Origin: Clostridiales bacterium
GTDB taxonomy: Bacteria; Bacillota; Clostridia; Lachnospirales; Lachnospiraceae
Length of the DNA: 64,000 bases
NCBI GenBank assembly: GCA_019420275.1
Contig: JAHZHN010000004.1
Coordinates: 124,001-188,000 of the forward strand
Direction of reading: 5' to 3'
Part shown: positions 44,725 through 53,725 of the stretch, piece after piece
Position numbering within the stretch: position 1 is the stretch's first letter
How the letters are laid out: every line of letters begins with the position of its first letter
Translations under genes and position numbers: made by a program
The notes under the pieces: generated by a model
What the model saw: the letters and a program-made list of their open reading frames with translations, nothing else
The model's database searches: none
What the model was told of the DNA's origin: nothing

Positions 44725-45450
44725 ATGCAGATAGGGATATGCGATGACGATAAAATCTGGCAGAAGACTGGTAAAAATATAATAGAAGAGTATGGAAAAA
44801 AGACAGGAACGGAGACAGCAGTACATTGCTTCACTTCGCCGGAGGAGCTGGCTTCATGGCCGGGGCCTTCTTTAGATGTAATATTTATGGATATTGTCTT
44901 GGAGGAAGGGAAAGAAAAAGATGTGACAGGAATTGATCTGGCTGCACAGATCAATCAAAAATGGCAAGATTGTCAAATCGTCTATTTGACGAATTATCTT
45001 TATTACGCGACAGAGATTTATCATACAGATCATGTGTTTTTTGCTTTAAAAGAACAGTTTGAAGAAAGAATTGGTGAAATTTTCGGGAAAGTGCTCCATG
45101 AACTTGCACAGAGTCGTGAGAAATTGGTTTTTTCTGTTATTAAGGGGAAAGAAATCAGTCTTGCTCCTGCAGATATTATTTGCTTTGAAAGAAGTGGAAG
45201 AAAGACATATATCATAACGGTATATGGCATATATGAGATTAAAGAAAAATTATCTGAACTTATGAAACAGCTGCCGGAGATTGATTTTGTTCGGTGTCAT
45301 AACAGCTATATTGTATATTTGCCGGCAGTGAGAGAGATGCTTGCAGATTTATTTATATTAAACGATGGACGCAGAGTTATGATTAGCCGAAGTTATCGGA
45401 AATCAACAAAAGAAGCTTTCATGCGGTGGGCATTGACACAGATATCCTAG
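44725..45450 (+). CDS. LytTR family response regulator
   Basis: This 241-residue protein has a receiver domain (residues 1-120) with the acidic pocket CDDD (6-9) and the phospho-acceptor Asp in DVIFMDIV (about 54). A LytTR DNA-binding domain (about 135-240) has ICFERSGRKTYIITVYG and FVRCHNSYIVYL. Members of the AgrA/VirR type are activated by a GHKL histidine kinase, and the next gene supplies one. AGAGAGGAG precedes the ATG. It probably controls the large operon downstream. Target repeats were not identified. Confidence 0.9.
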   Translation: MQIGICDDDKIWQKTGKNIIEEYGKKTGTETAVHCFTSPEELASWPGPSLDVIFMDIVLEEGKEKDVTGIDLAAQINQKWQDCQIVYLTNYLYYATEIYHTDHVFFALKEQFEERIGEIFGKVLHELAQSREKLVFSVIKGKEISLAPADIICFERSGRKTYIITVYGIYEIKEKLSELMKQLPEIDFVRCHNSYIVYLPAVREMLADLFILNDGRRVMISRSYRKSTKEAFMRWALTQIS

Positions 45451-45477
45451 AAATAAATATGAAGGGGGAATAGATAG

Positions 45478-46212
45478 ATGTGGATACCGATTGTTTTATG
45501 TATTGTGCTGCTCCTATGCTTTATTCTTGCTGCTGGTGTTATGAAGACACATGAGATGGAGCAGGAAAATCGTCTGCTGCAGTCGTATATATTTTCCATG
45601 GAAGAATTTTATGCCGGAATACAAAGCAGAATTGACACCACAAGAAAATACAGGCATGATTTGGCAAAACACATTCAGACGCTGGAAGAGTTTTTGAGAA
45701 GGCAATCTGATTTCGGTGAAATACAAGACTATATGAATAATTTGAAGCAGAGATATGATTCATTGGAGCATCAGGAATTTTGCAGAGATGAATTGGTTAA
45801 CTCCATTTTAACGATTAAGAAGGCACAGTGTGCGGAGTGCGGCATACCTTTTGATGTAAAAGTAGAAAACTGTATTTACAATAGAATAGAAGAAATGGAT
45901 ATTGTGGGGCTTCTGCATAATTTATTGGATAATGCGGTGGAAGCCCAGAATCGTATCACGGATGGAGGAGAAAAAGGCGTTTGGTTTTTTATGCGCCGCG
46001 ATGGGAAAAACATATGGATTCATATCAGAAATCGAGTTCAGAAAGGGGAAAAAGTAACTTTTGAGACCAGTAAGGCCAGGAAAGAGGAGCATGGAATCGG
46101 AACAAAGATTATTGAAAATCTTGTAGAAAAATATTCTGGCACGATAAAAATCAGAATAGACAAAAAAGAAGGAATCTTCGAAGAGGAGATTATTCTATGC
46201 TGTAGGGATTAG
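45478..46212 (+). CDS. membrane-anchored GHKL histidine kinase
   Basis: This 244-residue protein has a single N-terminal membrane helix (about 3-21) and a coiled linker. The phospho-acceptor region KYRHDLAKHIQTL (HDxxxH) is followed by a GHKL ATPase with the N box LLDNAVEAQNR and the G box HGIGTKII. It has almost no extracellular part, so the signal is probably sensed in the membrane or by a partner such as the next membrane protein. It follows the response regulator by 27 bases. Confidence 0.88.
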   Translation: MWIPIVLCIVLLLCFILAAGVMKTHEMEQENRLLQSYIFSMEEFYAGIQSRIDTTRKYRHDLAKHIQTLEEFLRRQSDFGEIQDYMNNLKQRYDSLEHQEFCRDELVNSILTIKKAQCAECGIPFDVKVENCIYNRIEEMDIVGLLHNLLDNAVEAQNRITDGGEKGVWFFMRRDGKNIWIHIRNRVQKGEKVTFETSKARKEEHGIGTKIIENLVEKYSGTIKIRIDKKEGIFEEEIILCCRD

Positions 46213-46228
46213 AGAAGTAAAAAGATCA

Positions 46229-46300
46229 GAATATTACAAAAAGAGTACAGATTTTGTTTGGAAAACAAATTCTGTACTCTTTTTTGATATAGTGTAAAAA
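46229..46300 (+). repeat. hairpin repeat copy A (terminator-like)
   Basis: GAATATTACAAAAAGAGTAC is followed by a strong hairpin (GAGTACAGATTTTGTTT with AAACAAATTCTGTACTC), a T run and GATATAGTG. The same layout recurs at 47698 and 48311. It ends the kinase gene and precedes the next start by about 25 bases. Confidence 0.85.
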
Positions 46301-46325
46301 ATTAAAATTGGGGATGGGGGGAATT

Positions 46326-47678
46326 ATGGTTATTGCAAGCACATGCCTCAGAATGTTGATTTTTGGGATTAGCTATATTTTGACATCTATTATTTTTCTA
46401 GACAGCTTTTTGATAAGACGGAGGAAAACAATGGTGCCTTGGATAATAATAGGGATATTGTGGGTAGTTAAAATAATCCTCTTGGAATATTTGCTGGAAA
46501 TATTGGGAGTGGGGATGGAGCCGTGGTTTGGCATTTTAAAAATATTTTATCTGGTTAGTTGTTCTACTGTAGTGTATATGATTCTTTGGCATTATATATA
46601 TTCAAGCAGTATATTAAAGATTGGATTAGCTCAAATTGCATGTGAAGTGAATTACTGTATTGTTATTGGAATTGTTTTGGCAATTTTTAATTCTTTGGAG
46701 AATCGTGAAGAACTGATGGGATATGCTATTCCATTTATGCTGCCTGACCTTTTGATATTGCCGGTCATATATATATTTGTAAAAATAGAGTTATATTTCT
46801 TGGAACCGTTACTTTCATGGGCTCGGGAGTACGAGCCAAAGCATAGGAAAATTGCATGGATTGCTGTTTTGGCATATATTGTTTCGGGGATTATCACGAG
46901 CTTCCAAGGATTTATTAATGTGAGAACTTTTGATGGATGGATTATGATTCCGATATTTACGGTATCTATTGCAGGAAATATATTGGGATTTTGGGCTATG
47001 GCAAGATATTGCAGAAAAACAAGAGAAGATAATTTTTCTCTTTATTCTCATGTAGCTCTTATGGAAAATTATTCTCAATTATTGAATCAGCAAATGCCGG
47101 ATGATAAAAGTGTTAAACAGATGAATACATTGATAAATCAGATTAATAATCAAGACATGACACAGGCCAATGAACAACTGATTTGGAATTATGTAGAAGA
47201 GTTAAAGAAAAGATATAAAGAGATACAAGCAGGGATTTACTGTCAGGATTGGCTTGTGGATGGAATCCTTTGTCATATAACAAAGCTTTGTCAAGAAAAT
47301 GAAATAGGAGTATCTTTTTCCTTTCAGAAATATCACCGAGGAAATATTTCTGAAGAAGATATAGCAGAAATTCTGTATTGGCTGTTGTTATATTGCATAA
47401 GAGAAATTTTGTTATATAAGAACGAGCAGGATGTACACAATAATAGGCATCAGCCTCAATTATTATTGCAGGCTTCGGCTGTAAAGAATCAATTGATAAT
47501 GAATCTTTTGATTTGCTCCAAGAAATCTGAAAAAAGACTAAAGCATGAGTTAAAATGCAAGCTTTCATCAAAATTGATTCTTTATCACGGAGAGACCACT
47601 GTGAGGAAAATGGAAGGACAGAAAAAACAGATTGTTATTCAATTGCAGAAAGAAATGAAAATTTGGGATAAAGATTAA
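46326..47678 (+). CDS. multi-span membrane protein with degenerate GHKL-kinase-like tail
   Basis: This 450-residue protein has six to seven membrane helices (residues 1 to about 235), then a cytosolic region that recalls GHKL kinases: KRYKEIQAGIYCQDWLVDGIL parallels the QRYDSLEHQEFCRDELVNSIL stretch of the kinase at 45478. It lacks a convincing HDxxxH and the N and G boxes, so catalysis is unlikely. It could be a decoy sensor or signalling partner. ATG 46326 is chosen because GGGGGA lies upstream; TTG 46308 and ATG 46314 are alternatives. It is flanked by hairpin repeats on both sides. Confidence 0.7.
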   Translation: MVIASTCLRMLIFGISYILTSIIFLDSFLIRRRKTMVPWIIIGILWVVKIILLEYLLEILGVGMEPWFGILKIFYLVSCSTVVYMILWHYIYSSSILKIGLAQIACEVNYCIVIGIVLAIFNSLENREELMGYAIPFMLPDLLILPVIYIFVKIELYFLEPLLSWAREYEPKHRKIAWIAVLAYIVSGIITSFQGFINVRTFDGWIMIPIFTVSIAGNILGFWAMARYCRKTREDNFSLYSHVALMENYSQLLNQQMPDDKSVKQMNTLINQINNQDMTQANEQLIWNYVEELKKRYKEIQAGIYCQDWLVDGILCHITKLCQENEIGVSFSFQKYHRGNISEEDIAEILYWLLLYCIREILLYKNEQDVHNNRHQPQLLLQASAVKNQLIMNLLICSKKSEKRLKHELKCKLSSKLILYHGETTVRKMEGQKKQIVIQLQKEMKIWDKD

Positions 47679-47697
47679 AGTGGCAGTAAAAAAATCT

Positions 47698-47770
47698 GAA
47701 TATTACAAAAAGAGTACAGAATTTGTTTGTGAAATAAATTCCGTGCTTTTTTTTGGTATAGTGAAAAAAA
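47698..47770 (+). repeat. hairpin repeat copy B
   Basis: GAATATTACAAAAAGAGTAC begins the copy. Its hairpin (GAGTACAGAATTTGTTT with AAATAAATTCCGTGCTT) is weaker than in copies A and C, followed by T8 and GGTATAGTG. It ends the kinase-like gene. Confidence 0.8.
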
Positions 47771-47793
47771 TGGAATTAGTGAGGAGGAATAAT

Positions 47794-48258
47794 ATGTCTT
47801 ATTATGCAGCAGATGGGACCTGTGGATCTTGTAAGTACTATGAATATAAGGGAAAAAATTCTAAGGGATATTGCAGTTGGCGCAGATCATACTATTATCC
47901 GGATGATTCATGTCGGAATTGGAGACGAGGAAGCGGTGGCAGCGGCAGTGGCTGTTTCCTTACAACAGCGTGTTGTGTATATAAAGGTCTGGCAGATGAT
48001 TGTTATGAATTACAGATGATGAGGAAATACAGAGATACTTATTTAAAAGAAAAAACATATGGAAATGAAATAATTCAGTTGTATTATGAGGATGCACCCG
48101 GAATTATAGAAGCAATTGAAAGGGAACCAGAGAAAGAGAAAATTTATGAAAAGATTTATCAGAAAATTCAAGAAGTTGTGAAGTTAATAGAAAATCAGAA
48201 GTATGAAGAAGCGTTAATACAGTATGGGATTATGGTATATAAATTAAAAAGAATTTAA
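47794..48258 (+). CDS. small zinc-binding protein with a CFI-box-like motif
   Basis: This 154-residue protein starts with a four-Cys cluster (C10, C13, C27, C40) among Tyr and Arg residues, then a Gly/Ser linker (46-53). CFLTTACC (54-61) and DDCYELQMMRKYRDTYL match the CFI-box pattern (CF[IL][TA]TA plus RxFRDxxL) known from many bacterial proteins of unclear function. The rest is helical and acidic. ATG 47794 is chosen because GAGGAGG lies six bases upstream. The cluster location suggests an accessory factor. No activity is known. Confidence 0.65.
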   Translation: MSYYAADGTCGSCKYYEYKGKNSKGYCSWRRSYYYPDDSCRNWRRGSGGSGSGCFLTTACCVYKGLADDCYELQMMRKYRDTYLKEKTYGNEIIQLYYEDAPGIIEAIEREPEKEKIYEKIYQKIQEVVKLIENQKYEEALIQYGIMVYKLKRI

Positions 48259-48310
48259 TGCCAGTATACGGTCCTATAGTTCTGTAAAGTATGAAAAGCG
48301 ATAAAAGACA

Positions 48311-48378
48311 GAATATTACAAAAGGAGCGCAGGTTTTGTCGAAAAAACAAATTTTGCGCTCTTTTTTGATATACTGAA
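48311..48378 (+). repeat. hairpin repeat copy C
   Basis: GAATATTACAAAAGGAGCGC begins the copy. The stem base is GAGCGCA/TGCGCTC, where copy A has GAGTACA/TGTACTC: two base pairs changed together, preserving pairing. T6 and GATATACTG follow. It lies 56 bases before the ATPase gene. Confidence 0.85.
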
Positions 48379-48433
48379 CAAAGCAAAGAAAAGGGGAATA
48401 TTTGTCTGATTTAAACACGGGGGAGAAAATTGG

Positions 48434-49837
48434 ATGGAGTTTGAAGAATTTATAAAACAATCTTTACAGGATACTGCAAAAGAAACAAACAGAATAAAAA
48501 GCAATAAGGAGATTTTACAAGGGTATACAGTATCTGAGCAAGAGATTCCGGATATTCCAAACCCCTATATTACGTTCAAATCACCAAAAGGAAAAGGTTT
48601 TTCATTGAATAAGAATCTTTTGTCAAGGCATATATTGCTTCTTGGCGGGATTGGTGTTGGAAAAACAAATACATTTAATCATCTTATACAAGAGTTATTT
48701 ATGAAAGATAATAGAGAAACAGAAGAAAATGTTACTGTTATCTTTGATACAAAGGGAGATTTCTTTAAAGAATTTTATTCTACTGGAGATATTGTGATAG
48801 CCAATGGAAGAGAATATGCGGATGTAACTTCATATTGGAATATTTTTCAAGATATCAAAGCTGCTGGCGACGATGCTGAATCGCAGGAGATGATGTGCCG
48901 TGAGATTGCCAAAGCGTTATTCAGTGATAGAAAATCTGAATCACAACCTTTTTTTTCAAATGCAGCGGCAGATATTTTCTCAAAAACATTGATTCATTTC
49001 CTTCGTACACAGAAAAGATTTGAAGCAGAGGAGAAGACGATTGCTATACTCAATAATTATGAGCTGATTAAATTTTTACAACAGGCGAATGTTCAGCATT
49101 ACATTAAAATGTGTAAAAGATATCCTGATTTCAAAGGAACACTGTCATATTTTGGTGACGGAAGCAGTAATCAGGCATTGGGAGTATTCGGCGAACTGAA
49201 TTCAATGATTAATGATTATTTTATTGGCGTATTCGCAAAAAGAGCACCAGCCGGCAGAGAATTTTCCATGAGAAACAGTATTCGGAAGAAGGGAAATCAA
49301 AAGATTTTTATAGAGTACGATTTGACGGTTGGTGAGACACTGACGCCGATGTATCGCCTTTTAATTGATTTAGCGCTGAAAGAGGCACTCGGCCGCAGCC
49401 GGTCGTCAGGAGATGTTTATTTGATAATTGACGAATTTAAACTTCTGCCTAAATTACAGCATATTGATGATGCGCTTAATTTCGGGAGAAGTTTGGGGAT
49501 TAAGGTAGTTGCCGGAATTCAAAATATTACACAGCTATATGATATATATGGAGAGAGCCGCGGAGCGGTTATAGCATCTGGATTTTCTAATTTGTTTGCA
49601 TTTAGAACTATTGATGCAGAATCCAGAGATTACATTAGTAAGGTATTTGGGAAAAATTATTACAGCATGAACTATTTTAATTCAGCTGGTGAGTTTGTGG
49701 ATGAAAATAGAGAAGGAAACAGTGTTGAAGATTGGGAATTGATGGATCTTGAAATTGGACAGGCGATAATAGGATTGGCTAATTTCAGACCGTTTTATTT
49801 TCAGTTTGAAGAATATCAGAGTAATAGACAGGGGTAA
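48434..49837 (+). CDS. VirD4/TraD-like P-loop ATPase
   Basis: This 467-residue protein resembles coupling-protein ATPases that pump DNA or protein through membranes. Walker A is LLGGIGVGKTN (residues 71-78) and Walker B is YLIIDEFKLLP (Asp near 333). A TraM/TraG-like recognition pattern ALNFGRSLGIKVVAGIQNITQLYDIYG follows, then NLFAFRTIDAESRDYISKVFG. Unlike conjugative VirD4 it has no N-terminal membrane helices, so it may dock on the small membrane proteins encoded downstream. No relaxase or conjugation channel genes are nearby. It starts the main operon. Confidence 0.85.
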   Translation: MEFEEFIKQSLQDTAKETNRIKSNKEILQGYTVSEQEIPDIPNPYITFKSPKGKGFSLNKNLLSRHILLLGGIGVGKTNTFNHLIQELFMKDNRETEENVTVIFDTKGDFFKEFYSTGDIVIANGREYADVTSYWNIFQDIKAAGDDAESQEMMCREIAKALFSDRKSESQPFFSNAAADIFSKTLIHFLRTQKRFEAEEKTIAILNNYELIKFLQQANVQHYIKMCKRYPDFKGTLSYFGDGSSNQALGVFGELNSMINDYFIGVFAKRAPAGREFSMRNSIRKKGNQKIFIEYDLTVGETLTPMYRLLIDLALKEALGRSRSSGDVYLIIDEFKLLPKLQHIDDALNFGRSLGIKVVAGIQNITQLYDIYGESRGAVIASGFSNLFAFRTIDAESRDYISKVFGKNYYSMNYFNSAGEFVDENREGNSVEDWELMDLEIGQAIIGLANFRPFYFQFEEYQSNRQG

Positions 49838-49840
49838 TAT

Positions 49841-51076
49841 ATGGCAGCAAACTATGAACGCCAAAATGATCAATTAAGGGGTATCCGATATCAAAAAGCC
49901 AAAATTGAAAGAATTGTAGAAGGAATTGATTTCAGGGACAATTGTATCATTACGGGAGGCATGGATTTAATATTTGAAAATGGCGCTAAAATAGCAAATC
50001 GCAAGATTCTTCTGGAATATGTAATCAAACGGTTAATAATGGAAAACAATCGTCCAATCATTGTTTTTTATAAAAGTCCTTATCTGATCCGGCAGATTTT
50101 AAGCTGGTATAGGGCTATGAAAATTCAGAGAGAATGCAGTGTGATCAGTGAAAGAGTGGAAATCAATGGCATTATACAGGACAGTAGATGTCTTGCTCCA
50201 TTCTTAGGAATGGAGAAGGAGGAGATTATTTATACTGTGAAAATGATGTCAGTCTGTATGCATCTCTCTTTTGACCAATATTCTGAAATGTTTTTGGAAT
50301 ATCTTTTGAATGTGATTGAACATGCAGGATATGAAATTAAATTTGAAAATATGATGTTATTGGCTTCGATGTCTGATGATGAGTTAGTCCGAGTGGCAGT
50401 TGCAGAAGGACTAAAAGTCGAGAGTAAATTTTTTACCAAATCAAATAATGGATCAGAGGCAGTAAAACGTGTGCTGAAAGAAATGAATCATTATTTTCAG
50501 GCATATTATCAGCCCAAATTTGCGAAGAAGATAAATATTTGCTCTGAAGCAAGAAGAAATAATGTCCTATTTATTGATGTTGGAGACCAATATCAGACAG
50601 AAATGCTGGAATATTTCTGCAATGAACTGAAATGTTGCTCAAGAAAGTGTCCATATATCGTATTTGACGATATTCTATTGAAAAACAATTCGAGTTTTCA
50701 GGATTATCTTCTGCAAAGTATGGAACTAAGATTTTGTATTTCTGCAATTGATGTGTCCGTAATTTTGGGTAAGGATAACTTAGATGATTTTGTTTCTAAA
50801 ACACAGACAAAATTTTTACTTCATTATGACAATGCAAATGCGGCAGAAAGAATTACAACATCACTGGGATATTATTATCATCTGAAAGTATCCGAAGAAG
50901 AATCTGCCAGCAGAGAAACCTTTAAATTGTTAAATCAAAATGTTTCCAAGGGAATGAGTGTGACGGATGAAAAGCGTCTGATTATTGAGGGAACTGACGT
51001 TGTTCATCTTTCAGAGGCACAATTATATTTGATTGACAGTAATTCCGGGAATTTTTTAATAGATGGATTATTGTAA
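49841..51076 (+). CDS. VirD4-like partner protein lacking a P-loop
   Basis: This 411-residue protein has no recognisable Walker A. NVLFIDVGDQYQTEMLEYF and the late KTQTKFLLHYDNANAAERITTSLGYYY recall the Walker B and C-terminal parts of the ATPase encoded just before. Its length and tandem position suggest a catalytically dead paralogue that forms a hetero-oligomer with it. It starts three bases after the previous stop. No family name can be given. Confidence 0.55.
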   Translation: MAANYERQNDQLRGIRYQKAKIERIVEGIDFRDNCIITGGMDLIFENGAKIANRKILLEYVIKRLIMENNRPIIVFYKSPYLIRQILSWYRAMKIQRECSVISERVEINGIIQDSRCLAPFLGMEKEEIIYTVKMMSVCMHLSFDQYSEMFLEYLLNVIEHAGYEIKFENMMLLASMSDDELVRVAVAEGLKVESKFFTKSNNGSEAVKRVLKEMNHYFQAYYQPKFAKKINICSEARRNNVLFIDVGDQYQTEMLEYFCNELKCCSRKCPYIVFDDILLKNNSSFQDYLLQSMELRFCISAIDVSVILGKDNLDDFVSKTQTKFLLHYDNANAAERITTSLGYYYHLKVSEEESASRETFKLLNQNVSKGMSVTDEKRLIIEGTDVVHLSEAQLYLIDSNSGNFLIDGLL

Positions 51077-51091
51077 CAGGGAGGAAATTGT

Positions 51092-51445
51092 ATGGGAAAT
51101 TTTAGAACAGAAGACGATTACGCGCCTTATAATGGCGGAAATAAGCCTGATTATAATGGATATGATAATCCGGAAATCGGGAATTCTCCGGATGGATACG
51201 GCAGAATAAAAAAAAGAGGAGTGTTTTCCAGATTATCAAATGCATTTGGCGACATGGGAACAGGAATTACATTGGAAAAAGTACTTTTCTTGATTTATGC
51301 GGTTGCAATGATTGTGATTGTGATCAATATTCAGGCAGTATTGGATTTCTTGTTTTATATAACAATGTATTTATTGCAATATGTAATTATGCTGCTCGTA
51401 GTTCTTGCTTTAGGATATATACTGTTTCGATACATTTTACGATAG
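51092..51445 (+). CDS. 117-residue two-span membrane protein
   Basis: A Tyr/Asn/Gly-rich soluble part (residues 1 to about 55) is followed by two hydrophobic helices (about 62-85 and 90-115) ending in RYILR. GGGAGG precedes the ATG. Its place between the ATPases and the VWA protein suggests a membrane anchor for the complex. No family is recognised. Confidence 0.7.
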   Translation: MGNFRTEDDYAPYNGGNKPDYNGYDNPEIGNSPDGYGRIKKRGVFSRLSNAFGDMGTGITLEKVLFLIYAVAMIVIVINIQAVLDFLFYITMYLLQYVIMLLVVLALGYILFRYILR

Positions 51446-51457
51446 GAGACGAAAAGC

Positions 51458-51628
51458 ATGAGGATGATAAAATTATGCGTCATAACATTTTTAGTGCTGG
51501 AAATATTGGCATTCCTGGTACATTTCAATGAATTATTGAATTACATAGGAAATGTGTTTATGGCCTTCATACCGATTTTTATTATTATTGTAGCTGTTAT
51601 CTGGATGATAAGAGCTATGTTCAGATAA
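51458..51628 (+). CDS. 56-residue two-span membrane protein
   Basis: ATG 51458 has AGGAG upstream and the frame ends at 51626-51628. The product has two helices (LCVITFLVLEILAFLV and FMAFIPIFIIIVAVIWMI) joined by a short loop. It fills the gap between two operon genes with a proper ribosome site, which supports it as real. No family is recognised. Confidence 0.6.
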   Translation: MRMIKLCVITFLVLEILAFLVHFNELLNYIGNVFMAFIPIFIIIVAVIWMIRAMFR

Positions 51629-51645
51629 AAGAAGGGAGAAAAGAG

Positions 51646-53694
51646 ATGAGAAAAAGCAAAGCAATTGTCATGATGCTGTGGATGATGGCATTCATTATTT
51701 CATCATTGACATGGGTACAGAATGTTGGAGCTGAGGAGGCGGATACATCCGACACCACTTATAATATTGAGGTGGTTGTAGATGCAAGCGGATCGCTCCA
51801 GAAAACGGATGCGGAAAATAATAGATATACTGCGATTGATATTTTCCTTCAAACGCTTCGCGAAAATGGGAATAATGTAGGAGCAGTTGTATTTACATCT
51901 GAGATTCAGGCAGATACTGGGCTGAGCGAGATGAACAGCAAAAGCGCAAAAGAAAAATTGAGTAATCAGATTAAGAAGTATGTTCCTAAAAAAGGAGATA
52001 CAAATATTGGGCTTGCGCTTCAGACAGCCGCCAATAATTTGGAAAAATGTGATAACAATTCAGAAAATATTATCTTGCTTTTAAGTGACGGCAATACGGA
52101 TATGGGATCAGAGAAAGCGGATAAAGAGTCGCTTGCAATTGAAGATAAGGCGATTAAGCAATGTATCTCAGATGATATTAAAGTATATGGTATATGTCTG
52201 AATAATAATGGAGAGGCAAATCTGAATGAATTTAAAAATATTTCAGAATCTACGGATGGGGCTTTTCTGGAAGTAAAAAGTTCAGATAACCTGGTGTCAG
52301 CATTAAAAAATTTTTATGGTCAGATTTTTAACACCAAATTTGTTTCAGATACAAAGACAATAAAAAATGGTGCCGTAACAAAATCTATAGAAGTTCCGTC
52401 TTATGGAGTAGAAGAATTGAATATTACGATTAACAATGCTTCAAAATTGTCAAATGTGACGGTTACGGAACCAAGTGGCGTCGATATGTCTTCGAATGAA
52501 TTTAGTGGCGCTTCTTCTGTAATTGGTGATTATTATTTTATCAAGATTACAAATCCGGATTCGGGACCATGGAAGGTTACAGCGAGGGGACAGGAAGGCA
52601 CCAAAATTACATTTGATGTCGTGTTTAATACAGAAAATAAGGTTAATCTGAAGACGAGTTCCGGCGCCAATTCATTCTCGTTAAATGAATCTGTAGATTT
52701 TAATGCGGGATTCTATGTCAATGACAAAAAATTAACAGGTAAAAAATATTATGAAAATTATACCGGGACACTGGTGGTGAATTTTAAAGACAGAGATAAT
52801 CAGAATCTTCAATATTATCCGATGGAGTCTGATGGGGAGAATGGTTTCAAAGGTTCTTTGACTTATGACAAAGAGGGAAACTATGAGGTGTATGCTGTAT
52901 TGACATGCGGAGAGTTTGAAAGTATGTCCAGTCCGATTGCAATTTCTGTTGGAAATGCACTGCCGACTTTCAGCGGTGGAGAAGATGGCGAAGAAGCTGC
53001 TACAGTAAAAATCATAAAATTGTTTAGAAATTCTAAAACGATAGATCTGGGAGAATTTTTCTCAGATAAAGAGGATAAGGATATTTCATATAATATACTT
53101 GCATCGTCTTATGAAGATAATGAGATTGAGGGACCGAAAGGAAACGAAATTGTATTAAAAAATCTTGTGGACGGAAAGATTACCGTTCAGGCTCAGGATA
53201 AAGATGGCGGTCAGGTAAAAGGTGTGGTTCAGATTGAGGTGCTGAATCTAGGATGGATTATCATTCTGATAATAGTTTTAGTTCTTCTTGTAATTGCTGC
53301 TATTATTGCCATAAAAGTCAGGGAAGCAGCAAAAAGATTTTTTGCAGGTTATCTGAATATCTTTTCTGCTAGTGAGGTAGATGACAGCATGTCCAGGCCG
53401 GCAAGTAATTTTAGAGGGAAATATTCTTTTGCAAATTTTGGACTGATGAATCATCAGTTTGACAATGATATGTATTTTAAGGTGTTGCGGGATAAGAGTG
53501 TACCAGGGTATGGAAGTCATAAACTTCGTTTGGTCTCTTCAAAGATGTTTTACTATTTGTCACCTTCAGGAGAAAAGGCGGTGAAATCATTGGATATGAC
53601 TACAGGAATGACATATGACATTCGCTCAACTTCACAGGAAGATCCGACGGGATTCAATGATACGGTTAGTATTTCACTGGAAGAAGGTTATTAA
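51646..53694 (+). CDS. exported VWA-domain protein with C-terminal membrane anchor
   Basis: This 682-residue protein has a signal peptide (about 1-28). A von Willebrand A domain follows with the metal-site motif DASGS (46-50), TNIGLAL and LLSDGN. Beta-sandwich repeats (about 235-530) precede one membrane helix (about 537-559) and a cytosolic tail of about 120 residues. The topology lets it bind something outside and signal inwards. VWA proteins usually mediate metal-dependent protein contacts. It sits between small membrane genes and the tubulin-like gene. Confidence 0.85.
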   Translation: MRKSKAIVMMLWMMAFIISSLTWVQNVGAEEADTSDTTYNIEVVVDASGSLQKTDAENNRYTAIDIFLQTLRENGNNVGAVVFTSEIQADTGLSEMNSKSAKEKLSNQIKKYVPKKGDTNIGLALQTAANNLEKCDNNSENIILLLSDGNTDMGSEKADKESLAIEDKAIKQCISDDIKVYGICLNNNGEANLNEFKNISESTDGAFLEVKSSDNLVSALKNFYGQIFNTKFVSDTKTIKNGAVTKSIEVPSYGVEELNITINNASKLSNVTVTEPSGVDMSSNEFSGASSVIGDYYFIKITNPDSGPWKVTARGQEGTKITFDVVFNTENKVNLKTSSGANSFSLNESVDFNAGFYVNDKKLTGKKYYENYTGTLVVNFKDRDNQNLQYYPMESDGENGFKGSLTYDKEGNYEVYAVLTCGEFESMSSPIAISVGNALPTFSGGEDGEEAATVKIIKLFRNSKTIDLGEFFSDKEDKDISYNILASSYEDNEIEGPKGNEIVLKNLVDGKITVQAQDKDGGQVKGVVQIEVLNLGWIIILIIVLVLLVIAAIIAIKVREAAKRFFAGYLNIFSASEVDDSMSRPASNFRGKYSFANFGLMNHQFDNDMYFKVLRDKSVPGYGSHKLRLVSSKMFYYLSPSGEKAVKSLDMTTGMTYDIRSTSQEDPTGFNDTVSISLEEGY

Positions 53695-53725
53695 ATCCGA
53701 AAATACAAAACAGGGAGGGATAAAA

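Noticed and set aside
48434..51076. Reading the VirD4-like gene as part of a conjugative element
   Set aside because: No relaxase, VirB4-type ATPase, channel or integrase genes accompany it, and the neighbours (VWA, tubulin-like, GTPase) point to another function.
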